A stretch of 64,000 nucleotides of DNA from CAXBDP01 sp963974465 (GCA_049340005.1 JBMPIY010000002.1), one strand, 5' to 3'; numbered from the stretch's first letter, positions 26,120-35,337 are shown. Translations and numbers: made by a program. Notes: a model not told the origin generated them from the sequence alone.

Positions 26120-28183
26120 ATGGAAAAGCATAACCACGATCATCAAAAGCATCACCATCATGAGCATGGTAGCGAGACTAAAAAGTCCCATTCATCAGGG
26201 CATCAAACCAACAACAAATCAGACCATCAGCATGGACACCACGACCACCACGCCATGATGATCGAGGATTTCAAAAAACGTTTTTGGGTTTCTCTTGTGC
26301 TCACCGTACCAATTCTTGCATTGTCTCACATGATTCAGCAATTACTGGGATTTGAGCTGACCTTTTTTGGTGATCAGTACATCCTTTTTGGGCTTTCCAC
26401 CATTGTCTTCTTTTATGGGGGCTGGCCTTTTCTCAAAGGACTTTGGGATGAGTTGAAAGACAAAAACCCGGGTATGATGACCCTGATTGCAGTAGCCATT
26501 ACTGTGGCCTACGTGTACAGCTCGGCAGTGGTGTTTGGTTTGGAAGGGATGGATTTCTTCTGGGAGTTGGGCACACTGATCGTCATCATGCTGCTGGGGC
26601 ATTGGATCGAGATGAAATCGGTAATGGGTGCATCAAGAGCGCTCGAATTACTGGTGCAGATGATGCCTTCCGAAGCACATTTGGTTCAGGGAGACCAAAT
26701 CAAGGACATCAAGGTTGATCAACTGAAAAAGGAGGATATCATCCTGATAAAAGCCAATGAGAAAATACCTGCGGACGGCACAGTGGTGGATGGGGAAAGC
26801 CACCTGGACGAAAGCATGCTCACCGGTGAGAGCAAGCCGGTGAAAAAATCCAAAGGAGACCAGGTCATTGGTGGATCGGTAAATGGCAGCCAGTCCATCA
26901 AAGTAAAGGTGTCCAAAACCGGGAAAGAAAGCTACCTCAACAAAGTGATCACGCTGGTAGAAGAGGCTCAGAAAGCTAAATCGAAAACCCAAAACCTGGC
27001 CAACATTGCCGCCAGATGGCTCACGTTCATCGCCATTGGTGCCGGTACAGCTACGCTGGTGACCTGGATCAGCTTGGGTAAGCCGTTAGATTTTGCACTG
27101 GAACGAATGGTGACCGTCATGGTTATTTCCTGTCCACATGCATTGGGTTTGGCCATACCACTGGTTGTAGCCATTTCCACTGCTGTTTCCGCAAGCAAAG
27201 GCTTGCTAATCCGTAACCGTACTGCTTTTGAGAATGCCCGGAAAATTACTGCAATGGTATTTGACAAGACCGGGACTCTGACCGAAGGGAAGTTTGGGGT
27301 TTCACGATATGAGAGTCTTTCGAATGATATGGACAAAAAGGAGCTGCTGTCCTTTGCCGCTTCACTGGAGCAGCAATCTGAGCACCCAATTGCACAAGGC
27401 ATTGTGAAAGCAGCGAAAGAAGCAGGTCTGACATTGAAAAAGGTTGAAAATTTTGAATCGCTGACGGCCAAGGGCATTCAGGGCAAGATCGATGGACAAA
27501 ACTGGAAAGTGGTCAGCCCCGGCTATCTGAAAGAAAACAACATAAACATCCCTGAACAGGCAGGATCTGATGCCGCAGAAACCATAGTTTTTGTGCTTTT
27601 GGAAGAAAAGTTGATTGGCTTCATAGCCTTGTCCGATCAAATCAGGGAAGAAAGCCCTAAGGCCATCGAAACGCTTCGGGAAAAAGGCATGAAACTATAC
27701 ATGGCTACCGGTGACAATGAGAAAACGGCCAAAGCAGTAAGCGACAAACTTGGGCTGGATGGCTACTATAGCGAAGTGCTTCCACACCAAAAAGTAGACA
27801 TCATCAAGAAACTTCAGAAAGAAGGCCACTTTGTGGCTATGACGGGTGATGGGGTAAATGATGCCCCTGCACTGGCACAAGCCAATGTGGGTATTGCTGT
27901 AGGTTCAGGTACCGATGTGGCTGCTGAGACAGCCGACATCATATTGGTCAACAGCAACCCAAAGGACATTGCCAATCTGGTACTATTTGGCAGAGCCACC
28001 TACAACAAGATGATCCAGAACCTCGCCTGGGCAACAGGCTATAACGCTATCGCATTGCCACTGGCCACAGGCTTTATTCCAGGCCTGGTGATCAGTCCTG
28101 CTATAGGCGCAGTATTCATGAGCCTGAGTACGGTCATAGTGGCCATCAATGCGCAATTGCTGAAAAGGAAGATGAAAAGCTGA
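26120..28183 (+). CDS. copB: CopB-type copper-exporting P1B ATPase (CPH motif)
   Basis: The 687-aa ATPase pumps copper or silver from the cytoplasm to the periplasm. The membrane metal site is CPH (338-340) instead of CPC, which marks the P1B-3 (CopB) group. Catalytic landmarks are TGES in the actuator region, DKTGTLTEG with the phosphorylated D382, the HP motif in SEHPIAQG, and GDGVNDAPAL. Instead of an HMA domain it has a His-rich tail of about 45 residues before the first helix. It ends the first copper transcription block. Confidence 0.94.
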   Translation: MEKHNHDHQKHHHHEHGSETKKSHSSGHQTNNKSDHQHGHHDHHAMMIEDFKKRFWVSLVLTVPILALSHMIQQLLGFELTFFGDQYILFGLSTIVFFYGGWPFLKGLWDELKDKNPGMMTLIAVAITVAYVYSSAVVFGLEGMDFFWELGTLIVIMLLGHWIEMKSVMGASRALELLVQMMPSEAHLVQGDQIKDIKVDQLKKEDIILIKANEKIPADGTVVDGESHLDESMLTGESKPVKKSKGDQVIGGSVNGSQSIKVKVSKTGKESYLNKVITLVEEAQKAKSKTQNLANIAARWLTFIAIGAGTATLVTWISLGKPLDFALERMVTVMVISCPHALGLAIPLVVAISTAVSASKGLLIRNRTAFENARKITAMVFDKTGTLTEGKFGVSRYESLSNDMDKKELLSFAASLEQQSEHPIAQGIVKAAKEAGLTLKKVENFESLTAKGIQGKIDGQNWKVVSPGYLKENNINIPEQAGSDAAETIVFVLLEEKLIGFIALSDQIREESPKAIETLREKGMKLYMATGDNEKTAKAVSDKLGLDGYYSEVLPHQKVDIIKKLQKEGHFVAMTGDGVNDAPALAQANVGIAVGSGTDVAAETADIILVNSNPKDIANLVLFGRATYNKMIQNLAWATGYNAIALPLATGFIPGLVISPAIGAVFMSLSTVIVAINAQLLKRKMKS

Positions 28184-28248
28184 ACTATTTAGAAATCTCC
28201 CAAGGGTACTTGCCGACTTTTGCAATACCCTTGCACCTTAATTTTGTG

Positions 28249-28256
28249 TATATTTG
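28249..28256 (+). promoter_or_regulatory. Possible -7 box close to the start of a small gene
   Basis: TATATTTG matches TAnnTTTG and lies only 7 nt before the ATG at 28264. TTG candidates at 28231 (15 nt) and 28220 (26 nt) do not have ideal spacing. If used, the transcript would be almost leaderless. Confidence 0.35.
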
Positions 28257-28263
28257 CAGGTAA

Positions 28264-28659
28264 ATGAATTCCATTCTATCCATATCGTTCAGCTTTCTGT
28301 TCCTGATGCAGGCAATGGGGCCTACTATGGATTTATGTTGTGAATTGGCAAAGCTTCCAGTGCTTTTTGAACACTACGAGGAATATGCAGAACACGATGG
28401 AACTTCATTCGTAGAGTTTATCGACTTTCATTATGGTGACGGGCAAGATGTAAAAGGCCACCATGATGACGAACATGACAAAAACTTGCCTTTTCACGGT
28501 CAGCACCAGTGCTGTCACGGGTACACTTACATAGCCCAACCATGGGGGTATGCAGAAATGACTCCTATTCACATTACAACAGAAACCAGAGCAACACGCT
28601 ATAGTTTTTCTCTTTGCTCCGAATACTCAGAATCTCCCTTCCAGCCTCCCAAAGTCTGA
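28264..28659 (+). CDS. Small His/Cys-containing hypothetical protein of the copper locus
   Basis: The 131-aa product has an N-terminal hydrophobic stretch (SILSISFSFLFLMQAMG), then DLCCELAK, an acidic/His-rich middle (YEEYAEHD, KGHHDDEHDK) and HQCCHGY. The two CC pairs and histidines suggest metal binding after export. It resembles the other small HYC/CC proteins of this island in style, although the proline-pair ending is absent. It is set apart from copB by 80 bp and has its own possible promoter. No family name can be given with confidence. Confidence 0.65.
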   Translation: MNSILSISFSFLFLMQAMGPTMDLCCELAKLPVLFEHYEEYAEHDGTSFVEFIDFHYGDGQDVKGHHDDEHDKNLPFHGQHQCCHGYTYIAQPWGYAEMTPIHITTETRATRYSFSLCSEYSESPFQPPKV

Positions 28660-28685
28660 TTTACCGGACATATTAAAATGAGCCC

Positions 28686-28718
28686 TTTTACTTCGTTGCA
28701 CTGCGTAATGAAGTAAAA
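28686..28718. other. Hairpin downstream of the small CC protein
   Basis: TTTTACTTC at 28686-28694 and GAAGTAAAA at 28710-28718 form a perfect 9-bp stem followed by a T-containing stretch. It may end the upstream transcript. Confidence 0.5.
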
Positions 28719-28807
28719 TGTCGTTTTTCTATTGCCGTCCGACATCCCTCAGATGGGCATTTTCGTCCCAATCAATTCATTAAATCAGGATTCAAAATGC
28801 AAAATAA

Positions 28808-28936
28808 ATGCTGGATAAAATCATTCAATTTTCAGTCAAAAACAAACTGATCATAGGTGTCCTTACGACAGGCGTTATCCTCCTGGCGGGACTCTCAGAT
28901 CGTTTGCACCTCTACTTCACTGTTCACTTAAAATAA
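28808..28936 (+). pseudogene. Remnant of an RND pump N-terminus
   Basis: This 42-codon frame starts MLDKIIQFSVKNKLIIGVLT, which aligns with the first 20 residues of the RND pump encoded right after it (MINKIISFSIKNKFIVGLLT) but differs in many positions. After about 28 codons the similarity stops and the frame ends at 28934-28936. It looks like the leftover start of a second CusA/CzcA-type gene whose body was deleted. It could be translated, but no function as a peptide is expected. Confidence 0.75.
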
Positions 28937-28947
28937 TTAAAAGTCGT

Positions 28948-31900
28948 ATGATCAATAAAATCATTTCTTTTTCAATAAAGAATAAATTCATCGTAGGCCT
29001 GCTCACGATGGCGCTCATTGGGGTGGGGATCTACTCCATGTCCACAATCAATCTGGGCTCTGTGCCGGATATTACCAACAATCAGGTACAGGTCATTACA
29101 GTATCTCAAAACCTGGCCACCGAAGATATCGAACAGTTTGTTACTTACCCTGTAGAGTTGGCCATGGGCAACCTGCCGGGAGTAGATGAAATCCGTTCTG
29201 TTTCGAGGTTCGGCCTCTCTGTCGTTACCATTGTTTTTGAAGACGATATGGGTACCTATCTGCCCCGCCAACTGGTACAGGAAAAACTAATCGAATTAAA
29301 AGAGACCATACCGGAGAAATTTGGAAGCCCATCAATGGGTCCCATTTCCACTGGTTTAGGCCAAATCTATGAATACACCATTGAACCACAAGAGGGTTAT
29401 GACTCGATGTATTCACCTATGGAGTTGCGCACGATTCAAGAATGGATTGTAAAACGGCAATTAACTTTGCTTGAAGGTGTGGTTGAGGTGAATTCTTTCG
29501 GTGGCTATATTAAGCAATATGAAGTGGCCATTAACCCGGATAAACTCAATGCACAGAATGTGAGCATCTCTCAAGTATATGAGGCTCTGGCCAGAAACAA
29601 TGTTAATACCGGTGGGGCTTACATTGAGAAGAACAGGATGTCTAATTTCATCCGTGGAGAAGGCTTGGTGCGCTCTCTGGATGATATCCGAAAAATCGTC
29701 ATAAAAACAGAAAATGGGATCCCGGTTACGGTAGGTGATGTAGCCTCTAAAGTACACTTCGGCAGCCAGGTGCGATATGGGGCTTTCACACAGGATGGAA
29801 AAGAAGCTGTTGGCGGCATTATTATGATGCTAAAAGGCTCCAATCCCAATGCAGTCATTCAGAATGTAAAAGAGCGTATGGAAGAGATAGAAAAATCTCT
29901 TCCGGAGGGATTAGCGATCAATACGATAATTGATCGTAGTGATTTAATTTCCAGGACTACCGATACTGTAAAAACCAATCTTATAGAAGGGGCGCTGATT
30001 GTCATTTTCGCCCTGGTGATTCTGTTGGGTAGCCTTCGTGGCGGTATTATCACTGCGACTACCATTCCGCTTTCCCTACTGTTTGCCTTCATTTTAATGA
30101 AGCAGTTCAATGTGTGGGCCAACCTGATGAGCCTTGGGGCCATTGATTTTGGGATCATCATTGACGGGGCGGTGATCATTATAGAGGGCACAGTGTATGA
30201 AATCCAAAAGCGCATCCGGTCAGGGAAAATCAAATTCAACCAGGGTGTAATGGATGAGGTTGCTTATGATGCGGGCAGTACAATGATGAGTTCGGCCTTT
30301 TTCGGACAGATTATCATCCTCATTGTATTTACCCCCATCTTATTCCTTACCGGGGTGGAAGGTAAGATGTTTCAGCCGATGGCCTATACATTTGGCTTTG
30401 CCATGATTGGTGCCATTTTCCTTTGTCTGACGTATGTACCGATGATGTCGGCCTTGTTTATGAAACCTGTTCAAAACAAAAAGAACTGGTTTGGACGATT
30501 TGAACGCTGGCTGGAAAAGGTTAGTGATAAAATAATAGATGGCATTCAATGGGTTTATTTGCCTTTGCTAAAAGGTGCGCTGCGTTTTAAAGCAATTGTG
30601 ATCACCGTAGCTATTGTGCTACTAGTAGCAGCCGGTTTCATTTTTTCACGTATGGGAGGGGAGTTTGTGCCACAGCTTGATGAAGGAGATATCGCGATGC
30701 AGGCACTCATCAGGCCCGGAAGTTCCCTAAGTGAGTCTAAAGAGGTATCAATCAAGATTGAGAACCTGTTGCTGGAAAGTTTTCCCGAAATAAAAACAGT
30801 AACTGCCAGAATTGGGGTGGCCGATATCCCTACGGACCCCATGCCGATGGATATAGCCGATATGTACCTCATATTGGAAAAAGATAAAGATAAATGGGTT
30901 TCAGCTGAAACCAAGGACGAGCTAATTGAGCAAATCAAGGAAAAGCTGGAAACCAATCTGACCGGGGTTAACCTGGTATTTACCCAGCCGGTAGAGCTGC
31001 GTTTTAATGAGTTGCTGGAAGGGGTACGGGAGGACATTGCCGTAAAACTCTATGGCGAAGACCTGGAAGTGCTTTCCGCAAAAGTGCAGGAAATGGCGGA
31101 TATAATTTCTACCGTGCCAGGAGCCGGTGATGTAAACCCAGAACGTACATCAGGACTTCCCCAAATGACCGTTCGTTACAATCGGGATAAAATTGCCCAA
31201 TATGGATTGGACATTCAAAAGATCAATGAGTATGTGAGTTCAGCCTTTGCAGGTGGTGTGGCCGGGGTGATTTTTGAAGGTGAAAAAAGATTTGATCTGG
31301 TCATCCGCTTTGATGAGGCGCACCGGAAAAGTATTGATGACCTGCGCACACTCTACATTGATCTACCCGATGGTACCCAAGTTCCGATAAAAGAAGTGGC
31401 CGACATTAGCTATGTGCCTGGCCCCATGCAGATCTCCCGGGACAATACGTATAGACGCACTTATGTGGGGGTCAATACAAGAGGTCGTGATGTGGAGTCA
31501 GTAGTAAACGATATTCAGGAAAAACTGGATGCACAACTAGACTTGCCTCCGGGTTATTATATTTCCTACGGTGGGGAGTTTGAAAACCTTGAGCGGGCTA
31601 AAAGCAGGTTAACAATTGTTGTTCCCATAGCACTCTTTTTGATCTTCATACTGCTTTATTTTGCGCTAAAGTCATTTTCTCAATCCATTATGATCTATAT
31701 AGCTATTCCACTGGCAGCTATTGGGGGAGTATTTGCACTTTGGGTTAGAGATATGCCATTTAGTATTTCAGCGGGAGTTGGTTTTATTGTGCTTTTTGGT
31801 GTAGCTGTCCTGAACGGTTTGGTATTGATCAACCGATTTAATTCCCTAAAAGAGGAAGGAGTCACCAGCATCAGGGACCGCATTTTTACAGGAACTAAAG

Positions 31901-33360
31901 AACGGATCAGGCCTATCATGCTTACCGCAACCACGGATATTCTCGGATTTCTTCCTATGGCATTTTCAGCGTCTGCAGGAGCAGAAGTGCAGCGGCCTTT
32001 GGCTACTGTGGTAATTGGTGGTATGCTTACTGCCACCTTGCTTACGCTGGTAGTGCTGCCGGTGCTTTACACTTTTGTAGAAGGAAGAAGCGATAAAAGA
32101 AATAACCTGAGTGCACCAAATGTCAATGTGATCATCATATTGATTATTTGTGGTGGATTGTTTGGTGTACCGGCTATGGCTAATGCCCAGCAGCAGGAAC
32201 AAAAGAATGACAGCCTACCAACGATTACATTAGAGCAAGCCAGGAAGCGGGCTTTAGAAAGTTATCCTAAGATACAATCGGCACGTCTTGAAATAGAAAG
32301 CCAAGAGGCTTTGAAGAAAACAGCGTGGGACTTAGGTAATACCCAAATATTTACTGCTAAAGAGGAAGTGGGCAATGGATCGGATGGTGTCTACACACAA
32401 TTTGGCATCCAGCAGCAGCAGATTGATGTGTTCGGTATAGCACCACGTTTGAAATTGCAAAAGGAACGGGTGGCATTGGCTGAAGCCGCTCTGGATTTGT
32501 CTGTAATAGAACTGGAAAGGGAAGTAAGTCAGGCCTGGGCGCAGGTATATGCTTCAAAGAATAATTACCAGGTGTATGAGCAGTTGGATTCGGTTTTTAC
32601 CGATATTGAAAGAGCCGCACGAATCCGCTTAGAAACAGAAGCCACTTCCAAGCTGGAATATTTGGCTACTTCCAACCAGGCCAATCAGGTACAGATACAG
32701 AAGGAGCAGGCGTACAGAGATTATCTCAGCGCCTTGCAGCGGCTCAACCTTTGGTTTGCCAATGATACCCTCTTTACCGTGCCGGATATCCCGGCCACTC
32801 AATTGGATGAACCGCTGAATTATGTAGCCGATTCCCTAATGAACCATCCTATTTTGAATGTTTCAAAACAACAGGTAGATGTAGCGGATGCGACCATAAA
32901 AGAAAGGCGTTCGCAGTTTTTTCCACAGTTGCAAGGCCAATATGGACGACAACAAGTTGATGGGCAATCAGGATTTTATCAGTACCAAATTGGTATTCGG
33001 ATCCCTTTGTTTTTTGGGCCTGAGCTTGGCAGAACACAATCGGCCAAAATACAGCGGGATATTGCAGGACAAAACCTGCGACAAAACCAGTTGGAGTTGA
33101 ATGCAGCTTATCAGGAAATGAAAGAGCAGTATCTGAAATGGCTTTATTCATGGAACTACTACAGGGATGAAGCACTCCCCCTGGCGCAGGAACAACGAGC
33201 CGGAGCTATTTTGGCTTATCGGGAAGGGGCCATTGACTATGTGACCTTTCTTCAAAACATCAGGGATGCCATTCGCATAGAGGTGGACTCATGGAATGCC
33301 TTTGGCAGTTACCTGGACAGTCGCTACCAACTGGAGTACTACTTAAAAACAACAAACTAA
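28948..33360 (+). CDS. czcA: CzcA-type RND pump fused to a TolC-like outer-membrane factor
   Basis: The 1470-aa protein carries a complete CzcA-like RND pump (about 1-1040) and a TolC-family domain (about 1080-1470). The TM4 motif DFGIIIDGAVIIIEG (D400, D406, E413) is that of divalent-metal (Co/Zn/Cd) pumps. A hydrophobic, signal-like segment followed by AMANAQ near residue 1070 separates the two parts, so the TolC part may be released into the periplasm by signal peptidase. Fusions of this kind occur in other Bacteroidota. The adaptor follows, and its start codon lies 47 bp after this stop. Confidence 0.92.
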   Translation: MINKIISFSIKNKFIVGLLTMALIGVGIYSMSTINLGSVPDITNNQVQVITVSQNLATEDIEQFVTYPVELAMGNLPGVDEIRSVSRFGLSVVTIVFEDDMGTYLPRQLVQEKLIELKETIPEKFGSPSMGPISTGLGQIYEYTIEPQEGYDSMYSPMELRTIQEWIVKRQLTLLEGVVEVNSFGGYIKQYEVAINPDKLNAQNVSISQVYEALARNNVNTGGAYIEKNRMSNFIRGEGLVRSLDDIRKIVIKTENGIPVTVGDVASKVHFGSQVRYGAFTQDGKEAVGGIIMMLKGSNPNAVIQNVKERMEEIEKSLPEGLAINTIIDRSDLISRTTDTVKTNLIEGALIVIFALVILLGSLRGGIITATTIPLSLLFAFILMKQFNVWANLMSLGAIDFGIIIDGAVIIIEGTVYEIQKRIRSGKIKFNQGVMDEVAYDAGSTMMSSAFFGQIIILIVFTPILFLTGVEGKMFQPMAYTFGFAMIGAIFLCLTYVPMMSALFMKPVQNKKNWFGRFERWLEKVSDKIIDGIQWVYLPLLKGALRFKAIVITVAIVLLVAAGFIFSRMGGEFVPQLDEGDIAMQALIRPGSSLSESKEVSIKIENLLLESFPEIKTVTARIGVADIPTDPMPMDIADMYLILEKDKDKWVSAETKDELIEQIKEKLETNLTGVNLVFTQPVELRFNELLEGVREDIAVKLYGEDLEVLSAKVQEMADIISTVPGAGDVNPERTSGLPQMTVRYNRDKIAQYGLDIQKINEYVSSAFAGGVAGVIFEGEKRFDLVIRFDEAHRKSIDDLRTLYIDLPDGTQVPIKEVADISYVPGPMQISRDNTYRRTYVGVNTRGRDVESVVNDIQEKLDAQLDLPPGYYISYGGEFENLERAKSRLTIVVPIALFLIFILLYFALKSFSQSIMIYIAIPLAAIGGVFALWVRDMPFSISAGVGFIVLFGVAVLNGLVLINRFNSLKEEGVTSIRDRIFTGTKERIRPIMLTATTDILGFLPMAFSASAGAEVQRPLATVVIGGMLTATLLTLVVLPVLYTFVEGRSDKRNNLSAPNVNVIIILIICGGLFGVPAMANAQQQEQKNDSLPTITLEQARKRALESYPKIQSARLEIESQEALKKTAWDLGNTQIFTAKEEVGNGSDGVYTQFGIQQQQIDVFGIAPRLKLQKERVALAEAALDLSVIELEREVSQAWAQVYASKNNYQVYEQLDSVFTDIERAARIRLETEATSKLEYLATSNQANQVQIQKEQAYRDYLSALQRLNLWFANDTLFTVPDIPATQLDEPLNYVADSLMNHPILNVSKQQVDVADATIKERRSQFFPQLQGQYGRQQVDGQSGFYQYQIGIRIPLFFGPELGRTQSAKIQRDIAGQNLRQNQLELNAAYQEMKEQYLKWLYSWNYYRDEALPLAQEQRAGAILAYREGAIDYVTFLQNIRDAIRIEVDSWNAFGSYLDSRYQLEYYLKTTN

Positions 33361-33407
33361 TGATGGAATTGAAAGTCAATAATAAAGTCAGACAAATAAT
33401 AGAAGAA

Positions 33408-34640
33408 ATGAAAAAGCAAATCATATATATACTGGCGCTGGTACTGACGGTATCGGTATTTACAGGATGTGGCAGCAAATCGACAGATGCCACCGAAACC
33501 GGTCATGAAGATCATGCCGAAGGTGAAGCCGGTCATGAAGGTGAAGAAGAAGGACATAGCGAAGAGGGAATGGCCGAGCTCCACCTATCAGATCTCAAGT
33601 TTGAAAGCCTGGGCATCAAAATAGATACATTGCCAACTCGTCCCCTTTCCGGTGTGGTAGAAGCCAACGGACAATTGGAAGTACCCCCACAGCATAAGGC
33701 GACAGTTACTGCTATTCTGGGAGCCAATGTTACTTCTATTAAAGTAATAGAGGGCGATAAGGTAAGTAAAGGACAGGTATTAGCCTACCTTGCTCACCCC
33801 AATTTGAGCAGCATTCAGTCAAACTATGTAAGAGCGTATAGTCAGTTGCAATACCTGGAGAAAGAGTACGAACGTCAAAAAAAGCTCTACGAAGAAAACG
33901 TGGGTTCGGGCAAGACCTATCAACAGACATTGGCCGACTACCAAACCATAAAAGGTGAAGCAAAAGGTTATGAAGCCCAGTTAAAACAACTCAATTTGAA
34001 TGTGGAGAAGATACGACAAGGCGAAATCTATGACCAGGTGCCGGTTGTCAGCCCGATCAAAGGCTATATTGTAAAGGTAGAAGTTCAGCTAGGGCAGTAT
34101 GTTGATCCTCAGACGGTGATGTTTATGATCGTCAACACAGATCACATCCATGCCGACCTGATGGTGTTTGAAAAAGATGTTTATAAAGTGAAAGTAGGCC
34201 AGAAAATATCTTTTACTGTGGAGTCCGTTCCGGGGGCTACTTTGACGGCCAGAATCTATTCTGTCGGTAAGCAGTTTGAGCAAAACCCAAAAGCGGTACA
34301 TATCCATGCTGAGATTGACAATAAGGAAGACTTTCTGATTCCCGGTATGTATATCAATGGTAAAATAAGAACGGGTGATGATCAGGTAAAAGCCCTACCG
34401 GAAAGCGCCATTATAGAAGAAGAAGGCAAGCCTTATATTTTTATGGCAGAAGCGCATGAAGAAGAGGGCAAAACCGAATGGGCATTTAAAGCCATAGAAG
34501 TGCGCACAGGTATAACCGAAGATGGTTGGGTAGAGATCAAATTATTGGAGCCGCTTCCTGAGGGCACAAAAGTAGCCTGGAACAACGCTTATTACCTGAT
34601 TTCTGAAATGAAAAAAGGGGAGACTGGTGACGATGACTAA
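33408..34640 (+). CDS. czcB: RND periplasmic adaptor (CzcB/CusB type) lipoprotein
   Basis: From the ATG at 33408 the 410-aa product has a lipoprotein signal (TVSVFTGCGS), a His/Glu-rich linker (GHEDHAEGEAGHEGEEEGHSE) and a membrane-fusion core. The core shows the lipoyl half-motif KVIEGDKVSKGQVLAYL, a helical hairpin, and VVSPIKGYIVKVEVQLGQYV. It connects the inner-membrane CzcA pump to its outer-membrane channel, and the acidic His-rich linker may bind divalent metal. The upstream in-frame starts (from 33291) overlap the czcA gene and would spoil the signal peptide. A strong terminator follows. Confidence 0.92.
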   Translation: MKKQIIYILALVLTVSVFTGCGSKSTDATETGHEDHAEGEAGHEGEEEGHSEEGMAELHLSDLKFESLGIKIDTLPTRPLSGVVEANGQLEVPPQHKATVTAILGANVTSIKVIEGDKVSKGQVLAYLAHPNLSSIQSNYVRAYSQLQYLEKEYERQKKLYEENVGSGKTYQQTLADYQTIKGEAKGYEAQLKQLNLNVEKIRQGEIYDQVPVVSPIKGYIVKVEVQLGQYVDPQTVMFMIVNTDHIHADLMVFEKDVYKVKVGQKISFTVESVPGATLTARIYSVGKQFEQNPKAVHIHAEIDNKEDFLIPGMYINGKIRTGDDQVKALPESAIIEEEGKPYIFMAEAHEEEGKTEWAFKAIEVRTGITEDGWVEIKLLEPLPEGTKVAWNNAYYLISEMKKGETGDDD

Positions 34641-34653
34641 ATGCTAAGTTGGT

Positions 34654-34708
34654 AAAAGGCAGTTGGCAAAAGAGGATTTACTACGACAACTTTTGCCAAC
34701 TGCTTTTT
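34654..34708 (+). terminator. Strong hairpin terminator between the adaptor and the PII-like gene
   Basis: A near-perfect 19-bp inverted repeat (34654-34672 with 34690-34708; one mismatch in the stem) ends in a T run. It would stop most transcription from the efflux operon before the PII-like gene. Confidence 0.85.
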
Positions 34709-34748
34709 GCCCATTGCCAAATTAATTAAAAATTATACGACTAAAAAG

Positions 34749-35090
34749 ATGAAAGAAATAAAAGCATTTATAAAACCAAAAAGAGTACAGGTAGTGGTAG
34801 AATCTCTGCGGGATGCAGGGTTTGAAAGTGTAACGCTATCAAAAGGAGAAGGTACGGGAGCTCATAAAGATCCTGATGCTTCTCCTTCCCTGGACTTTCA
34901 TTTTACCGATAGCCCGATAGTAAAACTGGAGCTGGTTTGCCAAAATGAAGAAATGGACAAAGCCGTGCAATTAATATGCGGCAAAGCCCAAACGCCAGAA
35001 CCTGGCGATGGGATCATTTACGTTTCGGAAATAGAGGATGCGTATAGAATCAAGACTGGAAAGTCCATCAAAAGATTTGACATGAAGTAG
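34749..35090 (+). CDS. PII-like protein of the metal-efflux-linked group
   Basis: The 113-aa protein has the size and beta-alpha-beta order of PII proteins (MKEIKAFIKPKRVQVVVESLRDAGF at the start, DGIIYVSEIEDAYRIKTGK near the end). It lacks the classical T-loop with its uridylylated Tyr, having instead GEGTGAHKDPDASPS. A PII subgroup (called PII-NG) is known to be encoded beside CusA/CzcA pumps, and this copy follows the czcA adaptor. It may sense a small molecule or metal to tune the pump, a suggestion only. The ATG at 34749 gives the standard start. Confidence 0.85.
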   Translation: MKEIKAFIKPKRVQVVVESLRDAGFESVTLSKGEGTGAHKDPDASPSLDFHFTDSPIVKLELVCQNEEMDKAVQLICGKAQTPEPGDGIIYVSEIEDAYRIKTGKSIKRFDMK

Positions 35091-35097
35091 GAACATC

Positions 35098-35291
35098 ATG
35101 GGGTCTCCAATTGAAGAAATGCAACATTTGGCCAGGACATGGGGCGGGCTTTGTCTATCGGACTTATATATCAATAGCAAGTCCAAACTGAGGTGGCAAT
35201 GTAAAAATGGTCACCGTTTCCAGGCTACCGCTGATAGTGGATGCAGGGGAATTGGTGTAGGAAATGTAAGGAGGAATCAAATAAATATTAA
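35098..35291 (+). pseudogene. Frameshifted zinc-ribbon protein fragment
   Basis: The first frame (from ATG 35098) reads LARTWGGLCLSDLYINSKSKLRWQCKNGHRFQATADS, as in probable zinc-ribbon proteins that read such domains with CxxGH. At about 35240 the frame should shift: the other frame continues MQGNWCRKCKEESNKY then stops at 35289-35291, giving the expected second Cys pair (CRKC). A missing base before ATGCAG would restore it. In the unshifted frame the reading goes on to 35325 without similarity. A sequencing error cannot be excluded. Confidence 0.7.
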
Positions 35292-35337
35292 CCCAGCCAT
35301 ATATCTGCTTTGGAATTCACTTTAACACAAAGATGCC

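Noticed and set aside
28183..28263. Reverse-strand frames across copB and the gap
   Set aside because: They are shadows of the ATPase and have no start context.
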